A stretch of 64,000 nucleotides of DNA from Sequoia sempervirens (taxonomy: Eukaryota > Streptophyta > Pinopsida > Cupressales > Cupressaceae), in assembly GCA_007258455.2 (NCBI GenBank), contig VDFB02047230.1:161332635-161396634 (forward strand). The letters run 5' to 3'. The notes under the pieces are model-generated. The model saw only the letters and a program-made list of their open reading frames with translations, made no database searches and had not been told where the DNA came from. Position 1 is the stretch's first letter. Each line of letters starts with the position of its first letter. This document shows, one piece after another, positions 35,603-48,559 of this stretch. A program made the translations under genes and the position numbers.

Positions 35603-36266
35603 TGGTAAACATAGTAGCTCGGACAAGTGTCCTAGTCTTAAGATGTGTCATTAAGGTTGGGAACACAGAGGAATGTAGAAGGTCAATCGATTTTCCTTTG
35701 GAAGATTGTGGAAGTCTTTTAGTTAGTCTTAGCCAGCAATTGGTTCACTTCAACTTCCATTTGTGGTCATTCATTTCTGAATGAGAGATTATAAAAGGGA
35801 ATCAAGGAGTCTAGATTTTCTTTTTGATTTGAATCGATTGAGTCTTTAGGGGATGACACCAGAAATTTTTTATAGCAGTAATTGAGAAGAAAAACTTCCA
35901 GCTTCTGAGTTCCAAAGGGAGGTTCGATTAGTAACAAAGGAAGAGTTACCTGAATTTCCAATATTAGGAAAACTTTTGTAATTGTTCTCAATTTCAAATT
36001 TGATAATAAATTTATCAAACTAGTTTTCCCCAGATTAGGGTTTTTCCACGGACGTTTGTCCAAAAATGATCTGTGTTGTGTTATTTGTGTTTTTCAATTT
36101 CTTTTATACTCCGCTGCAAATTATTTGTGTTGTGTTATTTGTGTTATTGGCGAATGGTTCTATTATTTTTATTCATTCTTTTTAGCTAAGGATTTAATTT
36201 GTTGTACATAAGCAATAGGAATAACAAACTGGTTGATAGCACCTTCAGGGTAGTAGAAAATCCACA
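35603..36266 (+). repeat. Copia-2 5' LTR
   Basis: 664 bp. Starts TGGTAAACATAG and ends aaaatccaca directly before the primer site. Contains a TATA box and an AATAAA. It is homologous throughout to 40324-40970. Confidence 0.95.
35790..35796 (+). promoter_or_regulatory. TATA box in Copia-2 5' LTR
   Basis: TATAAAA about 188 bases into the LTR. It is conserved as TATAAAA at 40511-40517 in the 3' LTR. An AATAAA lies about 210 bases further (about 36003), consistent with a U3-R-U5 layout. Activity is not demonstrable from sequence. Confidence 0.55.
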
Positions 36267-36278
36267 TGGTATCAAAGC
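36267..36278 (+). other. Copia-2 primer binding site
   Basis: TGGTATCAAAGC begins directly after the LTR and matches 11 of 12 bases of the initiator tRNA-Met site TGGTATCAGAGC. Confidence 0.88.
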
Positions 36279-36349
36279 TATAAAGAACATAAGTTAGAAT
36301 TCTTTTAAGCACAAAATTTATTGGAGTTATTGTTTGAGGATTTTAGAAA

Positions 36350-37336
36350 ATGGCTTCTATTGGTTTGAGAGATCAAGACAGACTAGATGGTGCATCTAAC
36401 TTTGGTATCAGGAAATCCATAATATTACTGTTGTTGGAGGAGCACGGCCTAAAGTAATTTGCAACGACCAATGTTATCATACCCACAGATCCAAAGGATT
36501 TAGTAGTCTATCACAGGCAGGATGCCAAAGCTAGGCATATTATCCAAGATGGAGTTAAAGATCATATTGTTCTTCATATTGCAGAATTAGCTACTTGCAA
36601 AAAGATGTGGGATGCAATCCTAAAACTATTCCATAGTGCCACTGTCAACAGGAAATTGATTCTTAGAGAGAAGCTACAAAACACCAGATAGAACAAGGGA
36701 GAAGGAGTTGTCAATTGCCTCACCAGGATCAGGCAAGTCAAAGACAAGTTAGCAACTATCAGAGAAAAAATAAGTGATGATGAGCTCGTGAGAACAACCC
36801 TGAATGGGTTCTCAAAACAGTGGGACATCTTTGTCCAAGTGATTAATGGTCGGCATGACCTACCTGACTGGGATCGCCTTTGGAGTGATTTTACTCAGAA
36901 AGAGCTCAGGTTGAGCCTTGTCTATGCAGGTAGAAGTAAAGGCCAGAAGGGTGAGGATGATGAAAATATTGCTCTTGCAGGAAAGGGAAAACCCAAGAAA
37001 TGCTCGGACAAAGGGCCTAACTCCAAAGAAGAGAAGGGGGATATGAAAAAGAAAGAGTTAAGTAAAATTAAGTGCTTTGGTTGTGATCAACATGGACACT
37101 ATGTCAGTCAATGTTCGAATAGAAAGAAGGGTGACAAGAAGAAGAAGCAACAGAAAACAACTTCAACAAATGTTGATGAACTGTCTTCAAGACTTGAAGA
37201 TGAGTTTGCTCTTGTAGCTTTCCTATCAAGCTCGACCACCACAAGAGTCTGGTACATCGATGGTGGGGCATCATGTCACATGATAGGAGTTAGAGAGTAT
37301 TTTTCAAGCTACAAAGTAGAGCAGATAGACTACTAG
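36350..37336 (+). pseudogene. Copia-2 gag and protease start (broken)
   Basis: The frame opens at 36350 (MASIGLRDQDRLDGASNF). Stops follow at about 36455 and 36690. A 182-codon open part then runs 36788-37333. It holds the UBN2/gag core (WDIFVQVING), a Lys-rich stretch, the knuckle CFGCDQHGHYVSQC (37073-37114, C-x2-C-x4-H-x4-C) and the protease motif WYIDGGASCHM (37250-37282). The usual active site is D-S-G-A, so Ser has become Gly while the catalytic Asp remains. A stop at 37334 ends the frame early in the protease. Confidence 0.9.
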
Positions 37337-38520
37337 ATACAAATGGAAAACAAGTCCCAATGTACTCCAGTTGATAGAGGAATAGTCACAGTTCAAAGGG
37401 AGTCAGGCAAGAATCTCTAGATTATAGATGTGTTGTGTGTACCAAGAATGGGTATGAACCTGATTTCAGTATCTACTCTTCAAGACAAAGAGTACAATGT
37501 ACTCTTTCAAGGACAAAAGGTGTATTTGAAACATTAGAATTGGAAGTTAGCAAAACAGATTAGAGTCATAAGCAATAAGTTATATAAGTTGCAGGTTGAA
37601 GATCCTATGGCACTAGCTAGCAGCAATAGTAATAGAAATTTGGGAGATTTGTGGCATAGAAGGATGGGTCACATCCATCATGAAGCACTTAAGTTGATCA
37701 GATAGACCTGACAAGAATTCCAGAAGTATAGAACATGATAATGTATGCAAAGGGTGTGTACTTGGAAAGTTTTTAAAGGTGGCTTTTCCAAGGAGTGACA
37801 ATAGAGCCAAGGGTGTTTTAGAGTTGATACACTCTGATATTTGTGGTCCCATGTCCACTAAGTCTCTCAGGGTTTATGAATACTTCATGACCTTTATTGA
37901 TGACTTCTCCAAGAAGACCTGGATTTACTTCTTGAAGACAAAAGATGAAGTCTTTAGTCACTTCCAAGAGTTTAAGGCTCTTGTAGAGAATTTGATAGGA
38001 GAGAAGATAAAGGTTCTTCATACAGATAATGGGGGTGAATACATCGAGAAAGCCTTCAAGTATTTCTACACCAAGGAAGGAATCAAGAGAGAATGGGGTC
38101 TCAAAATGAAAGAACAGAACAATAGTTGAAGTAGCTAGGGCCATGCTATATGATCAAGACATGCCTAGATATCTTTGGGAAAAAACATGTAGCACAACAA
38201 TATACATTCATAATAGAATTCCAACCAAAATATTGGGAAAGATGACACTCGAGGAGGCATTTACAGGGAAGAAGCCAGAATTTGGTCATTTCAGAATTTT
38301 TGGTAGTATCGCTTATTGTCACATTCCAAGTGAGAAGCTTACCAAACTAGACTCAACTACAGAGAAGGGGTATTTTATTAGATACAACGAAACATCCAAG
38401 GCACACAGGATCTACATTCCAGGAACTAGGAAGATCTTTGTGAGAAGGGACGTTAAGTTCCAAGAAGAGAAAGCCTTCATGAGATTTAACAAGCTACTAG
38501 CAGTTGATCAAAGTCAGTAA
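37337..38520 (+). pseudogene. Copia-2 protease end and integrase (broken)
   Basis: The protease remainder continues after stops (VPRMGMNLISVSTL near 37440). The GAG-pre-integrase region has LWHRRMGHIHHEALKL at about 37650, then a stop, then GCVLGKF. The core has the first Asp in LIHSDICGPM (37820) and the second in LHTDNGGEY (38015). The third acidic position lies in a damaged stretch at 38088-38110. There, about a dozen residues expected before the NGV motif are missing, the frame changes, and NGVSK followed by a stop replaces the usual NGVAER, so the catalytic Glu appears as Lys. The rest (38143-38520) includes FGSIAYCHIP. Confidence 0.88.
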
Positions 38521-38595
38521 GAAGAAGCTCCAAAAGTTGAACAACAACCTCAGGCACAAAATTCAAATACAAGTGTTGAGGAAATTTCATAGCAT

Positions 38596-39504
38596 ATGGA
38601 GCAACAACATGCTGAGGATCTTGAAGCTCTAACCACGATAAGTGGGAGTATGAATCGTAAGGAACTTCAAATGTTGAAAGATGGACAGGAGTTCATGGGA
38701 GCTCCTAAATTAAACAAGGATAGGAGACCACCTAAGAAATATTCAGATTATGTGGCTTTGATGAGTCAGCTCATAGACAATGAGCCTTCTAGCTATAAGG
38801 AGGTTGCACAAAACCAAGTGTGGTAGGACGCTATGGTGGAAGAATATGACTCCATCATGCATAATGATGTTTGGGAGGTGGTACCTAGACCCTTGGACAA
38901 GAAAGTGATTGGTTCCCAATGGATCTACAAGATCAAGCATGCTGCAGATGGCAGCATTGACAAATTTAAAGCTAGGTTTGTAGCCAAGGGTTTCTCTCAG
39001 AAAGAGGGAATAGATTATGAGGAGACATTTGCTCCCATAGCTAGGTATACTTCCATCAGAGTCGTGATCTCTCTTGCAGCATAGATGGGATGGTAGATCC
39101 ATCAAATGGATGTCAAGACGACATTCTTGAATGGGGTCATAGAAGAGGAGGTGTACATCAAACAACCGAAGGGATTCGAGACATTTGGGAGAGAAACTCA
39201 TGTATGCAAATTAAAAAAGGTACTATACGGACTCAAGCAAGTTCCCAGAGCTTGGTATGGTTGCATTGGTAACTACTTGCAGGAGATGGGCTTTGTAAAG
39301 AGTGACGCAGATTCAAATCTATACTATCTTATGGTTGGAAATGAACCACTACTTATTGTGTTGTATATAGATGATCTTTTTTTTACTAGGTCACCAAGGC
39401 TCATAGAAGACTGTAAGAGGTACTTAGTAGCTGAGTTTGAAATGAAAGACTTGGGGTTGATGCATTATTTTCTAGGACTTGAGGTGTGGCAGTCAGATGG
39501 ATAA
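38596..39504 (+). pseudogene. Copia-2 reverse transcriptase (broken)
   Basis: After a Gln/Glu-rich linker (38520-38700) and RRPPKKYSDYVALMS, RVT_2 starts near 38833 with [14 protein letters not shown] and [11 protein letters not shown], then [17 protein letters not shown] stop at 39083 interrupts it. It continues with MDVKTTFLNGVIEEEVYI (the common form has Ala for the second Thr), LYGLKQVPRAWY and the catalytic YIDD at 39364-39375, ending at a stop after EVWQSDG. The active-site aspartates are present. The enzyme is inactive because of the stops. Confidence 0.9.
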
Positions 39505-40310
39505 ATCTTCCTTGGTCAAGGAAAATATACCTTGGAGATCCTAAAGAAATTTAGGATGTTGGACTGTAGACCCATGTCTACTCCTATGATAACTAATTGG
39601 AGGAAAATTGATGCATCAAATCAGGAGGTAGTAGATGCCACATTATATAGACAGCTCATTGACTCTCTCATGTATCTAGTCAACACAAGGTTAGACATTT
39701 GTTCTGTTGTCAACACTCTTAGTCAGTTCATGGTGGAACCAAAGAGAGTACATTGGACAACAACAAAGCATGTGTTGCGATATCTACAAGGAATAGTTGA
39801 GTATGGATTGAAATATACTCAAAGTGATGGTGTTAGGTTGGTAGGTTACATTGATGTAGATTGGGTAGGTAATGCAGTAGACCAGAAAAGCATCTCAGGG
39901 TGTTGCTTCAGCATTAGATCAGGGGTTGTTTCTTGGTACAACAAGAAGCAAAAGTTAGTTGCATTAAGCTCTGCAAAAGCAGAGTACATGGCAGCAAGCA
40001 TGGCTACTTGTGAAGTAGTTTGGCTTCGGAAACTGTTAGTGGCATTGTTTGGTTAGAGGATGAAGTCAACCATTATCTACTATGATAATCAGAGTTGCAT
40101 TAAGTTATCTGAGAATCCAGTATTCCATGATCGATCAAAACATATTGACATCAGATATCACTTCATCAAGGATTATTTACAGCATGGATCAGTTCAACTA
40201 TAGTATGTGTCTACATATCAGCAAGTGGTAGACATTCTGGCGAAGGCCCTGAATAAAGGGAAGTTTATTTTCTTCAAGGATAAGTTGGGTGTTGTGGAGA
40301 ACACCTTCCT
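39505..40310 (+). pseudogene. Copia-2 RNase H and RT C-terminus (broken)
   Basis: The RT thumb region continues at 39505 (IFLGQGKYTLEILKKF). Copia RNase H follows: YIDVDWVGNAVDQKSISG near 39850, KKQKLVALSSAKAEYMA near 39950, and after a stop at 40054 the C-terminal YYDNQSCIKLSENPVFHDRS and HIDIRYHFIKD. It ends before the purine tract. The stop codons at 40054 and 40201 break the frame. Confidence 0.9.
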
Positions 40311-40311
40311 C

Positions 40312-40323
40312 GCTAAGAGGGAG
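40312..40323 (+). other. Copia-2 polypurine tract
   Basis: GCTAAGAGGGAG ends at the first base before the right LTR, the expected site for the plus-strand primer. Confidence 0.8.
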
Positions 40324-40970
40324 TGTTAAACATAGTATCTCAGACAAGTGTCCTAGTCTTAAGAGGTGTCATTAAGGCTGGGAACATAGAGGAATACAAA
40401 AGGTCAATTGATTTTCCTTTGGAAGATTGTGGAAGTCTTTTAGTTAGTCTTAGCCAGCGATTGCTTCACTTCAACTTCCATTTGTGGTCATTCACTTCTG
40501 AATGAGATTTTATAAAAGGGAGTTGAGGAGTCTATATTTTCTTTTTGATCCAAATCGATTGAGTCTTTAGGGGATGACACCATAAAAGTTTTACAACAGT
40601 AATTGAGAAGAAAAACTTTCAACTTCTGAGTTCTAGAGGGAGGTTCAATTAGTGGCAAAGGAAGAGTTGCTTGAATTGCCAATATTAGGAAAACTTTTGT
40701 AATCGTTCTCAATTGCAAATTTGATAATAAAGTTATCAAATTGGTTTTCCCCAAATTGGGGTTTTCCAGGGACATTTGTCCAAAACCAATCTGTGTTGTG
40801 TTATTTGTGTTTTTCAATTTCTTTTATACTCCGAGCTGCAAATTAAGATTGGTGAATGGTGCTATTTTGTTTTTATTCATTCTTTTCAGCTAAAGATTTA
40901 ATTTGTTGTACATAAGCAATAGGAATAACAAACTGGTTAATAACATCTTCAGGGTAGTAGAAAATTCACA
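40324..40970 (+). repeat. Copia-2 3' LTR
   Basis: 647 bp. Starts TGTTAAACATAG and ends aaaattcaca. Compared with the 5' LTR it lacks about 17 bp near 40850, where the left copy has a repeated ttgtgttattt run. Confidence 0.95.
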
Positions 40971-40975
40971 ATAAT

Positions 40976-42614
40976 TTACATGTAACATGTAGCGATATCT
41001 AATACTTTCTTCTAACTATTATTATATTTTGTTTAGGTTTGTGAAATATTCATTGATGCAAGGTATATTGATATGGTTAAAAATAAAAATATATCTTCAT
41101 TAATGATCACCAGAATAATTTTTGGATAACAGTAAATGATAATGGATAACAGTGAGAGTGGAAACTAAAGCATGAAACTAGATGAGACAAGGTATGGTGC
41201 TGGAGCACACAGATGGACTAGAGATCAACACCAACCAAAAACATAGTTGAGATACCAAGAGATCGATACTAAAAGTTGGAGGTGACATATTAAATCTGTG
41301 AAAATCAATTAAAAAAAAAACAAACAAACAAAGGGGCAGTGCTTCATTTGAATCCAATGCAAATTTGAATACTCCCAGCACTAAAGGAGAATATGAGGTG
41401 TTAGCTGGAGGAAGGCAAGATTTTTTTTTTTATAAAAATAGAATTGGAAGAGGTGCCAAAGAAAAATTTGGAAATTTAGAATTTGAAGAGGAAAAAGAAG
41501 AAAAATCTCCCACGCTGGTAGATGAATGGGAGGACAGATTAAAAAAACTTAAATTAACAATAAGGGGCACATAGATTGAGGGGGTGGCTGGAGTATTGAA
41601 CAGAGATTTGAAATATCTGAGATATAGTTGCAGGGTTGCAAATGAGATATAGTTTTCGTCTAAAAGCTAAATAAAAAATTGTTGAACAGAGATTTGAAAT
41701 ATCTGTCATCGAACATTGGATGGCGGAATTTGAATTTGTAAATTATTTTTTGTGAATTTGATTCATTTATATAAAATTGAAATTGCTATCAAATTATTGT
41801 ACGAATTAGATTTCGTATTAAATTGTTTGTATAATCTCCATTGATTGAGTAGTTAGATTGACAAAAGAAATTGTCAATCTGAGTTGTTGCCTCGACACAT
41901 AGTTGGAAAGTTGTTGATTCTATTACTTGGTTAGAAGTTCAAATTTTCCCTCTTGCATCGAGGTAGAAATTGAAAAAAGAAGTCTACAAGAGTAAAAATA
42001 TGAAACCTTTCACATTTAGAAATCAAAATAACTAAATACAAAATATAGATAAATTATTTTTTTACTATCACAAGAGGTGCTCAAAGGTAATAAGCAAGAA
42101 GTTCCTTTAATTTGATGAAAAGTATAAAGCAAGAAGTTCCTTTAATTTGATGAAAAGTATAAGGGTTCCATGGTTTGTATACCAACATAAGTTTAAGAAG
42201 ACTTAACTTTATAAGTAATGGTAAAAGTTCAAAAAAGGGGTCTTGCTACACAACATAGTAGCTTTTGAATCATCTCTCTTAATGTCAAGTGTAGATTCAA
42301 TGAACTAAGAGGTCAAATTATACATAGTATTATCAATGAATGACCAAGTAGTATGACATTATTTTTTACATAAGAAGCCTTCAAAGTGAGAGGAGTGTGT
42401 GTGAAGAATGACTTCATGTACTATGTCCATTTGAGCACTCTCACTATTAGTTGATTAGTGTAATGGAAAGATAGGTAGTTACAGGCTATTATTCTCATAG
42501 TAGAACCTAAACTTTTAAAATATGAGTTGCAAACCATAAAATTAAATGATAAAGAAATGTTTCATTCCAACCAAATTAGTAGTGTTTCTCCCTTGCCTAT
42601 GCTATGCTTATATT
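40976..42614. other. Spacer without a gene
   Basis: AT-rich. An open frame at 41365-41574 is Lys/Glu-rich and not recognised. A 35-bp tandem duplication lies at 42092-42161. No sequence shared with units alpha-epsilon was noticed. Confidence 0.6.
42092..42161. repeat. 35-bp tandem duplication
   Basis: aagcaagaagttcctttaat starts at 42092 and again at 42127, with two identical units. Confidence 0.9.
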
Positions 42615-42619
42615 AAAAT

Positions 42620-45600
42620 TGTTATCAATCAGATTGCACCCGAACGCTTGAATGATTAAATTTAGCAATCTATTGAAACATTTGGAACTAATTCCAGGCT
42701 GTGGGTATCCTATAAGGAATTAGACCTCCAGATTCTAGGCTGGTTCCTATTTAATTTTCTAGTTAATAACTGAGTGATTTGCTGGAAAAGGGAGAAAGAC
42801 TAAGTCTAAATTCTGAACCATGAAACTTTAACTATGGTGATGCACCAAAGAATTCAATATGCATACTTAACTCACAGAACAATTACTCACTATTTTCATT
42901 CGCACTTGACTAGATCTGGAAGCTTAAACACTTGAATTTTTTAAACAAAGGCTTTTAAAGAAACAATCATAGAAGGAAAATATGATTCCCACAACTAGAC
43001 TGTTCAATTATTGATTAGCACAATGTTTAACCAGTGGACTTTAACTTGGATGCATACAAAAATTCATTAAGGAGACAAATATTTAAATGTTTCATAAATT
43101 GCAAACACAATAATTACTTTGATCAATCCCACATGACAATGATGCTTGAAACTTGAAGGTGAATTCTAAAATACTCGTCTGCAATAACACAATTTGAACC
43201 TGTAAAAAACACTACTCTATTAATCTGTAAATAAATGTTGAGTTACAAGATGATTCACTTTGCAGAGTGCAAAGGCTGAAAAACAAGAACTGAATTGAAA
43301 AAGATAAACTTTTTCAATATATACAATATGAATGCCCTTCAAAGTGCAAGAATAAGCAATTGAAAGTGATTTGAAAGTGAAAAGATGACAATCCCAAAGT
43401 GAAATCCGAGCACAAGTAAAAATCCCTGAAAATGTGGTTCCAACTCATGCAAAAATGAGTGAACTCAATCTCAAACTGGTAGTTATAAAGCATGTAATTG
43501 ATCTGCAACTTGAACTGAACTAAAATCCCTGAAAAGGTGGGCTAAAGCACGCAAAACTGCATCGTTCTTACCAACTCGCCCATGCACATTTTAAAGTCCA
43601 TTTTTCTCATGATAAATCTCCAGTTAACAATCTGATGTATAACTGAAGTAAAATGTGATTCAGCTTTACAAAATATATTTATTTGCATTTGACAAAGATG
43701 AATTAATTAAATGATTTATAATGTATCATCTAATTAATTCATTTACATTAAATTATGCAAATAAAATATTAAGGATAAAGCTAAATGTGAAAATACATCT
43801 CTTCGCTTCATGATCTTCAAGCTCCATATATCACACTTAGTATGTATTTCACACTTTTCACTAAATAATCACCATTTGACCATACTTGCATAAATTTGTC
43901 AATAATTTAAAGATTCTACCATAAAGCACCAATCTTCATTGCTTGATAAGGCCCGCCACTTGCTAGACACATTTGATAATGATTATGTCAAAAATCAAAC
44001 CCCATTTTGACTTAGGGCGAATGGACAAAGAGCCATCAAACCCTAAAAACATTATCATTACTTTGCATTTTACTTGGAGAATATTCGAGAAGAAAACTGG
44101 CTGCCATGCTACCTGGTAGGGTTTTAGCTTGAACTCATCATGAAATGATCCGAATCTACATTTTTCAACACTTCCCAAGCTGAATCTTGTTGAACTTTAT
44201 GAGGTAAGTTCGTTTTTAATTAGTTTGACTCCATTACGTAGCATTTCATGAAGCTTTAAAGGCGTGACTATGCACAATACTGAACATTCCTTCTGATATA
44301 TTCTATTACCTCCTTTGTATCTCTGTATTTGTTGATTCTGGCCACCATGAAAGCTGGAATCGAGCTTGATTAATACTGGAAAAGATATGACACAAAAGAA
44401 ATTCTGGAAACATGACACAATAACAGCTTTGGTAAGCTCAATACTTTCCTTTCTTGTATACTTTCTAACTCTTTCAGGCCGCCATGGAGTATTTTGATAT
44501 TAGCCGTGACTTATGAGATCTTTGTAATCTTAAAGCCACCATTACTTTGTTGCTTTTGAGAATTTCATTATGATTTAAGAAGAAACCAAAACAGAGAATA
44601 AATGCCCTCTTTCTGTGACTGCGCACCAAGAGATCTTTACATATATAGCTTGAAAACTGCAACATACTCTGTACCTGGCCGTGGCTTATGAAAACCCCAT
44701 CTGGGTCTTTACAATTTGTTATATTTTTTCATCCTAGAATAAAATCCTAAAATGGGTAAAAAGATATTCACATATTTCCTGTCATAAGAACATTTCTGAG
44801 CAATATTGAACATTCATACTGTAACAACCACCATGGTGAACAAATGATTTGATATTTTGAGCAAGAATTTGCATGGTTTTTTGAATATTTCCTCATTTCT
44901 ATTTTATTATCTGTTCATTGTCTCCCATTTTGACATTGATAACTAAAAGCTTATTTTTGTTGTTTCCTATGCATATGATGAATCCGCCACTTATTATTCA
45001 ACTGGGAATTTGTTAAATATTTTCCTCTTTATATCCTCTTATTTCAATGCTCACGTGGGAGACAACAAATTACTGCTCTTTGTACTTTCCTGTAAGAAGA
45101 AGCTTGTTCTGAATATCAAGATGCATTGTCTCTCTGTCTTCTACATGCTCAACTTCACTTAACTCTATTTTTCATTGTGAATGTATGTGACATATCGTTC
45201 GGCATGTAACATTGATGTACCCTATTTAAACTTGCAACAAGCTTGAGCCTTATGTGCTTGACTGCTTCATTCCTTGTATAAAGTGCTTAAAAACAATACT
45301 TTGTTTATGCTCATGTAATTATTGCCAGCAGTATTACAATCACCTTCACTGTGATAAGATCATTCCAAATCATAATATGAATGCCATTTGATTTCTCTCC
45401 TTCTTTCTTTTACCTATATACTATTGTACACGAACTCCACCATGAGAAAATCATCATTCTCAATTTATGACATTTCACTCTCATGACTTTGAATGGCATA
45501 TTCTTTATCATTTGCACTTATCTCATGTATGCAGCCTGTATGGAAGCTACTTGTCAATGGAAACTAATGACTATTCTTCACATATGTTGACTGCCCCTTT

Positions 45601-47098
45601 GTCTTTTGTGACTGAGTTTCATTCATTTGTAGATAATCTCTGAGCATCCACAATTGTCCTTTACTTTCATAGAATTAACACAACTCGCAGCCCACTGTCT
45701 TTTTCATGCCTTTATTTCAAAGTAAATCATATTGTCCTTCTAAGGAAAAAACGATGGTTTGATATTTAGTACTGTCTTTCCTCATATGACAGCATATTCA
45801 TGCAAATTATGCTTTTGAATAATTTTGTAAATGCATATCCATTTGTTGTTAATGTTGATCAATTCATACCCCACTGTTGTCTCACTGGCATTTATAACAG
45901 TGTATACCTGTTTGATAAAAGATGATACTTCATTTTGCATAGTAAGATTCCACTACACTTCATATATATCCTCCATTATTGCTCTGTACCTTGTAGATGC
46001 TGATAGGTAAAAGCTAGAACTATCTTTTGTTATCTAAAATCAGTTGTGAATATCACTAAATCTGAACCTTCTCTCAACCTTGTTAGTAGCAGTTGGGCTT
46101 ATCTTTCAAGACTCGTGATTTAATAAACTGCATACAGTCGAAGTGATGAAGACATTACCTTTTAGCATGGTCCTTCTGATATCCTCATTTGGCACTTGAA
46201 ACAAACACGCCTGTTTGATGAATCTGCATCCTTCATACCTCTTAAATGTTGACTAAGGAAAAATTTGCTACTTTCATGCTGAATTAGACTTCTTGATGAC
46301 TGTCTTAAATGATGATTGTTTCTTTCCTTAATCAAATAACTCTCATATATGATGTGAATGAGAAGTGTCCTTATGATATGTCGAGCTCTACCCTTGTGGG
46401 AGCCCGTTTTACTCCACATATCTAATGAAATGATCTTGAACATGATGAACATGTTCCTCCACATTGAAACAAACATGTTAGCAAAATAAAAGAAGTTGAA
46501 AGCTTCCGTTGAATTATGTTTTTCCTCTTGATTTTTGTAATCATCTGATGGATGCTTGATCGATTGTATTCTATATTTTTGTTGGTAGTGTAGGTATATG
46601 ATAGGATTTTATTTTTCATTGCTTAGAGACCATCTCTAACGCCATTCTTTATCTTTCCTGCAAATGTTTTTTGGAGCTGGAACTGGAAATGGAGCTAGAG
46701 CTGGAACTGGAATCACAACATTCCTCAACTTGTCAACGATTCGCCATTCCAAGCAATGACTAATCACCTTCTACCCTATGCTTACTCTATTTTCAGTTGT
46801 ATATTTTGCTTTTGCTCATGCACCCTTTATTTGATTGTAAAAATCAAATTTAGTTACTCCCACGGCTTGTGTGGGATTCAACATTTTTTTGAGATGAATA
46901 AAAAGCATTACTATGCAAGTTTTCCTTAATTCTCTATTTTAAATGCTTGCACAATAAAACTATGATTCATATGTAAGATGATCTCAATGATGATCAATGA
47001 ACACGTAATCAGTAAAACATGAAAAAAAAATTGTACCTATAAATGATGAACTTCATTCAGCTCTACCTATTTGAGCTTGAAGTAAAAAATAGGTAACA
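42620..47098 (-). repeat. Gypsy-2 3' LTR (4.5 kb)
   Basis: 4479 bp, aligned end to end with 53719-58223. No protein domain is recognised in it. Several short minus-strand frames are kept in both LTRs (for example 44197-44418 and 55310-55531), as expected from high identity. A short run of ggagctggaactgga-type repeats lies at 46671-46716 and, altered, at 57786-57835. Confidence 0.95.
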
Positions 47099-47397
47099 AA
47101 TTGGCAACCTCTGTGGAGTGTTTGCCTACTAAACACAATAGACCAGCATATCCATTGGGCATGAAGTCCATGCTTCTGTTCTATTTTAACTTAAAACACT
47201 GTAACTCAGCTTCAAAACACGCAAATTTGAAATAAACTACTGCAATTCTGTTGAAGACAAAATCTGAAAAACCAAGTGCAGCAACTGCACTTATTGAAAA
47301 CATGACAAAACTGAAATGGAATGTGCCAGCAGGCACTTATTGAAAACATTGTTGAAACTTAAAACTATTTTGATATGTACAGCTGAAAGCTTAATGC

Positions 47398-48480
47398 TCA
47401 ATAACATTGTTTCAAATGAATCTCGTTGACAAGGATTGGCAGAACTTCACCATTCAGCTTTGAAAGCTGAAATGGATTGTGTTCTTTCTTTTCTGTAATA
47501 ACATACGGGCCATCCCACATGGTGTCAAACTTTGTATGTTTACCAAGTCTGCTTTTGAGCTCATCCCACTTGAAAACTAAATCACCCTCATTAAAGATCC
47601 TTGTCGTTGCTTTCTTATCAAATGTCCTCTTCATTTGAGAATGATGAACCTGAAGCTTTCTGTAGGCTTCTCTTCTGGTTTCTTCCAACTCTGTTAATTG
47701 AGCAAGCCTGACTTGCATTGGTTGTTCCTCAAGTAACTCAAGTTCTTTAATGTAACTCAAAGTTGACAATTCAATTGAGATAGGCAGTTTGGCCTCTTTG
47801 CCATAAACCAAAACATAAGGTGAAAATCTTGTTGACCGTTTTGGTGTAACTCTATCAGCCCATAGGGCTAACTTGAGCTTGTCATGCCATGACCTCTGAT
47901 TATCTTCAATAGTCTTTTGTATGATCTTAATCAGATTTTTATTTGTTGATTCAGCTTGTCCATTACCCTAGGGGTAATAATTGGACGAAGTGTTCAAATA
48001 AATATTATTCTTGACTGACCAATCTAAAATTGTTAAACCAACAAAAGCTAAAGCATTATCAGAAACAATCGAATCAGGTGTACCAAACCTAGAAACCATA
48101 TCCTGATAAAAGTTTAAAACTGATGTTTCATTTGCATCTCTTAATGCGATTGCTTTAGTCCACTTCGTAAAGTAGTTTGTGGCAGTTAAAATCCATCGGT
48201 GCCCAACACTTGAGGGTGGATTGATTGGACCGATAAAATCAAGTCCCCACTTTCCGAATGGCTGCTCAACCTGAATTGGATTCAGGGGCAGGGCTGCTAA
48301 CCTTTGTTTTCCTACAAAAAGTGAACATTTGGCACATTTTCTGACATAAGTATGTGCATCTTTGAAAAGATCTGGCCAATAATAGCCTGCTTTCATAATT
48401 TTCAAAGTTGTAGTACATGGTGCAAAATGACCTCCAACAGGTCCATCATGGAATTCTTCCAGATTTCTTTCAGTCTGATC
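47398..48480 (-). pseudogene. Gypsy-2 integrase (broken)
   Basis: The zinc-binding part has FHDGPVGGHFAPCTTT near 48440 and CAKCSLFVGKQR near 48320. The core has the first Asp in GKWGLDFIGPINPP near 48240, the second in DSIVSDNALAFVG near 48060, and Glu in GNGQAESTNKNL near 47955. All three are retained, but a stop directly before GNGQ cuts the frame. The C-terminal part (47811-47398) includes RRTFDKKATTR-like sequence and MWDGPYVITEKK, ending HLKQCY and a stop. No chromodomain follows. About 300 bp of non-coding sequence separates the stop from the 3' LTR. Confidence 0.92.
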
Positions 48481-48559
48481 TGGTTAAATACACCTAAGAA
48501 AAACACCATTGAAATCCTTCTTATAAAGAACACCATCAATTTTTGCATAAGGAATTGCT

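Larger units (their letters stand above)
35603..40970 (+). mobile_element. Copia-2: full-length, decayed Ty1/copia LTR retrotransposon
   Basis: LTRs 35603-36266 and 40324-40970 have TG...CA ends and an exact 5-bp target duplication ataat (35598-35602 and 40971-40975). A tRNA-Met-type primer site adjoins the left LTR and a purine tract the right one. The internal plus strand carries gag, zinc knuckle, protease, integrase, RT and RNase H in copia order. Stops, a deletion in integrase and lost active-site residues make it defective. LTR divergence is about 10% by eye, plus a small indel near the 3' end. Confidence 0.96.

Noticed and set aside
38743..39201. 152-codon minus-strand open frame
   Set aside because: Antisense shadow of the Copia-2 reverse transcriptase.
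41365..41574. Lys/Glu-rich 69-codon open frame
   Set aside because: Composition follows an A/G-rich stretch. No family recognised and no flanking signals.
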